Assembly: GCA_903957465.1 (NCBI GenBank)
Contig: CAJBPJ010000323.1
Span: 1 to 7,231 of the forward strand
DNA from: an uncultured Opitutia bacterium
GTDB taxonomy: Bacteria; Verrucomicrobiota; Verrucomicrobiia; Opitutales; UBA953
Direction of reading: 5' to 3'
DNA length: 7,231 nucleotides
A model generated the notes under the pieces. The model worked only from the letters and a program-made list of their open reading frames with translations. It had not been told where the DNA came from and did not search any database. The position numbers and the translations under genes are program-made. Shown here in pieces: positions 6,057 through 7,231 of this stretch (positions are counted from its first letter, which is position 1; the number at the start of each line of letters is the position of its first letter).

Positions 6057-7231
6057 TCAGCCCGGTACTACCAAGTTCACCAGCTTACCGGGCACAATGA
6101 TCTCCTTGAGGATGGTTTTGCCTTCGAGGAATTTTGCGACCGCCGGATCGGCTTTGGCGAGAGCCAGTAGCTGTTCTTTGGTTGTGTCTTTCGGGAGTTT
6201 TTGTGTCGAACGCACCTTGCCGTTAACCTGAAAAATAACTTCAACGGTCGTCTCGATAAGCTTTGCGGCATCCGCTTTGGGCCAGCCGGCATCGGAGATG
6301 CTGCCATCATGCCCGAGGCGCGACCAAATCTCTTCAGCTAAGTGCGGAGCAAAGGGTGCGACGAGTCGTATAAAGTCCTCGAGCGTTGAACGCGAAATAG
6401 TAGGGGCTTTTTCAGCAGCATTTAAGAAGATCATCATCTGTGAGATGCAGGTGTTGAATCCGAGGGTTTCGATATCTGCAGAAACTTTTTGTATCGTTTT
6501 GTGTAATTCTCGGGTGAGTTCTTCAGGTTCTGTCGTGCCAGAAGACTTGGCTGCTGGTTTGCCCGTGGTCTCATCAATGGCTAATCGCCAGGTGCGACGC
6601 AGGAAGCGGCTGACGCCTTCAATGCCATTGGTATTCCAGGGCTTGGAGGCTTCGAGTGGCCCTAGGAACATGAGGTAGAGTCGAAGGGCGTCTGTCCCGT
6701 AGGCTTTAACAATATCGTCAGGGTTGACGACGTTGCCACGGCTCTTGGACATCTTTTCACCGTCTTCACCTAAAATGAGACCTTGGTGGAAAAGTTTCTT
6801 GAAAGGTTCGGGTGTTGGCAGAACGCCGAGGTCGTAGAGGAAGCGGTGCCAGAAACGGGCGTAGAGTAAGTGAAGCACAGCGTGCTCAGCACCACCGATA
6901 TAGAAATCAGGACAACCCCAATAGGCCTGTAATTCTTTTGATGCTATCTCCTTCGAATTTTTTGGATCAAGGAAGCGGAGGTAGTACCAACATGAACCTG
7001 CCCACTGAGGCATGGTGTTGGTTTCTCGCGAGGCTTTGACCCAGAGCGACCCAGGTTGCTTCTCGCTGGCTGCCACGGTCGCACCTGTGGCGAGATCGAA
7101 CCAAACATTGAGCCACTGAGGTTCGCGCGAAAGGGGTGAGTCGCCCGTCGGTGAGGGCTGGTAAGACTTCACTTCTGGTAAAGTCAGCGGCAGTTGCTGC
7201 GAAGTCAGCGGTACTGCGCAGACTTCGCGAC
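6057..7231 (-). CDS. leuS: Leucyl-tRNA synthetase, C-terminal part
   Basis: LeuS charges tRNA-Leu with leucine in the cytoplasm. About 390 C-terminal residues are visible. The frame continues to the right edge: upstream of the GTG at 7170-7172 the reading goes on with LPLTLPEV, a normal LeuRS linker, so that GTG is internal and not the start. The class I signature KMSKS lies at 6741-6755, preceded by catalytic-domain blocks WAGSCWYYLRF and YIGGAEHAVLHLLYARF. LILGEDGEKMSKS runs straight into the signature, so the leucine-specific insertion seen before KMSKS in E. coli is absent, as in Bacillus-type enzymes. The anticodon-binding helical domain and the C-terminal domain (VNGKVRSTQKLPKD and the VVPG end) follow. 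The HIGH motif and editing domain lie outside the window. It is convergent with exuT, 37 bases away, and is a housekeeping gene unrelated to the uronate genes. Confidence 0.97.
   Translation of the reverse strand, partial: REVCAVPLTSQQLPLTLPEVKSYQPSPTGDSPLSREPQWLNVWFDLATGATVAASEKQPGSLWVKASRETNTMPQWAGSCWYYLRFLDPKNSKEIASKELQAYWGCPDFYIGGAEHAVLHLLYARFWHRFLYDLGVLPTPEPFKKLFHQGLILGEDGEKMSKSRGNVVNPDDIVKAYGTDALRLYLMFLGPLEASKPWNTNGIEGVSRFLRRTWRLAIDETTGKPAAKSSGTTEPEELTRELHKTIQKVSADIETLGFNTCISQMMIFLNAAEKAPTISRSTLEDFIRLVAPFAPHLAEEIWSRLGHDGSISDAGWPKADAAKLIETTVEVIFQVNGKVRSTQKLPKDTTKEQLLALAKADPAVAKFLEGKTILKEIIVPGKLVNLVVPG

Noticed and set aside
5704..6231. 175-codon plus-strand open frame across the exuT end and the leuS end
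   Set aside because: It overlaps two strongly supported genes in other frames, is Arg/Pro/Ser-rich and has no family resemblance.
7170..7172. GTG as the start codon of leuS
   Set aside because: The frame continues upstream to the window edge with LeuRS-like sequence, so this codon is an internal Val.
1..7231. CRISPR arrays, tRNA or rRNA genes, insertion sequences, attachment sites
   Set aside because: Reading both strands I saw no regularly spaced repeats, no cloverleaf-like segment, no transposase or integrase motif and no paired terminal repeats.

Overview
The window holds a bacterial hexuronate-use locus next to a housekeeping gene. Five genes on the minus strand form one tight run, read from about 4564 down to 1: a D-isomer-specific 2-hydroxyacid dehydrogenase, a malate/L-lactate-type (Ldh_2) dehydrogenase, 2-keto-3-deoxygluconate kinase (kdgK), an SDR fructuronate/mannonate oxidoreductase, and uronate isomerase (uxaC, cut by the left window edge). 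A 99-bp gap (4565-4663) separates this run from a divergent plus-strand hexuronate permease of the exuT type. The permease converges on leuS (leucyl-tRNA synthetase, minus strand), whose N-terminal part lies beyond the right edge.

Together the genes describe uptake and breakdown of glucuronate/galacturonate. ExuT imports the uronate. UxaC isomerises it to fructuronate (or tagaturonate). The SDR reduces fructuronate to D-mannonate. A mannonate dehydratase (UxuA), not visible here, would make 2-keto-3-deoxygluconate (KDG), which KdgK phosphorylates for cleavage to pyruvate and glyceraldehyde-3-phosphate. The first two genes of the run encode two unrelated 2-keto/2-hydroxyacid oxidoreductases that this textbook route does not need. 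They are the least explained part of the locus.

Organism: a Gram-negative-like bacterium of moderate GC. The SDR-type mannonate oxidoreductase, the PfkB KDG kinase style and the near absence of Shine-Dalgarno sequences suggest Verrucomicrobiota or a relative. This is an impression from protein style, not a demonstrated placement.

No RNA gene, insertion sequence, CRISPR array, integrase or phage gene was seen. No regulator gene is in the window. The points most worth a second look are the paired dehydrogenases, the loss of the NAD-selecting Asp in one of them, the consistently SD-free starts, a GC-rich block that begins inside one gene and covers exuT, and a cluster of all of exuT's ATA codons in one 60-base stretch. 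I found no convincing evidence of a wholly new type of system.
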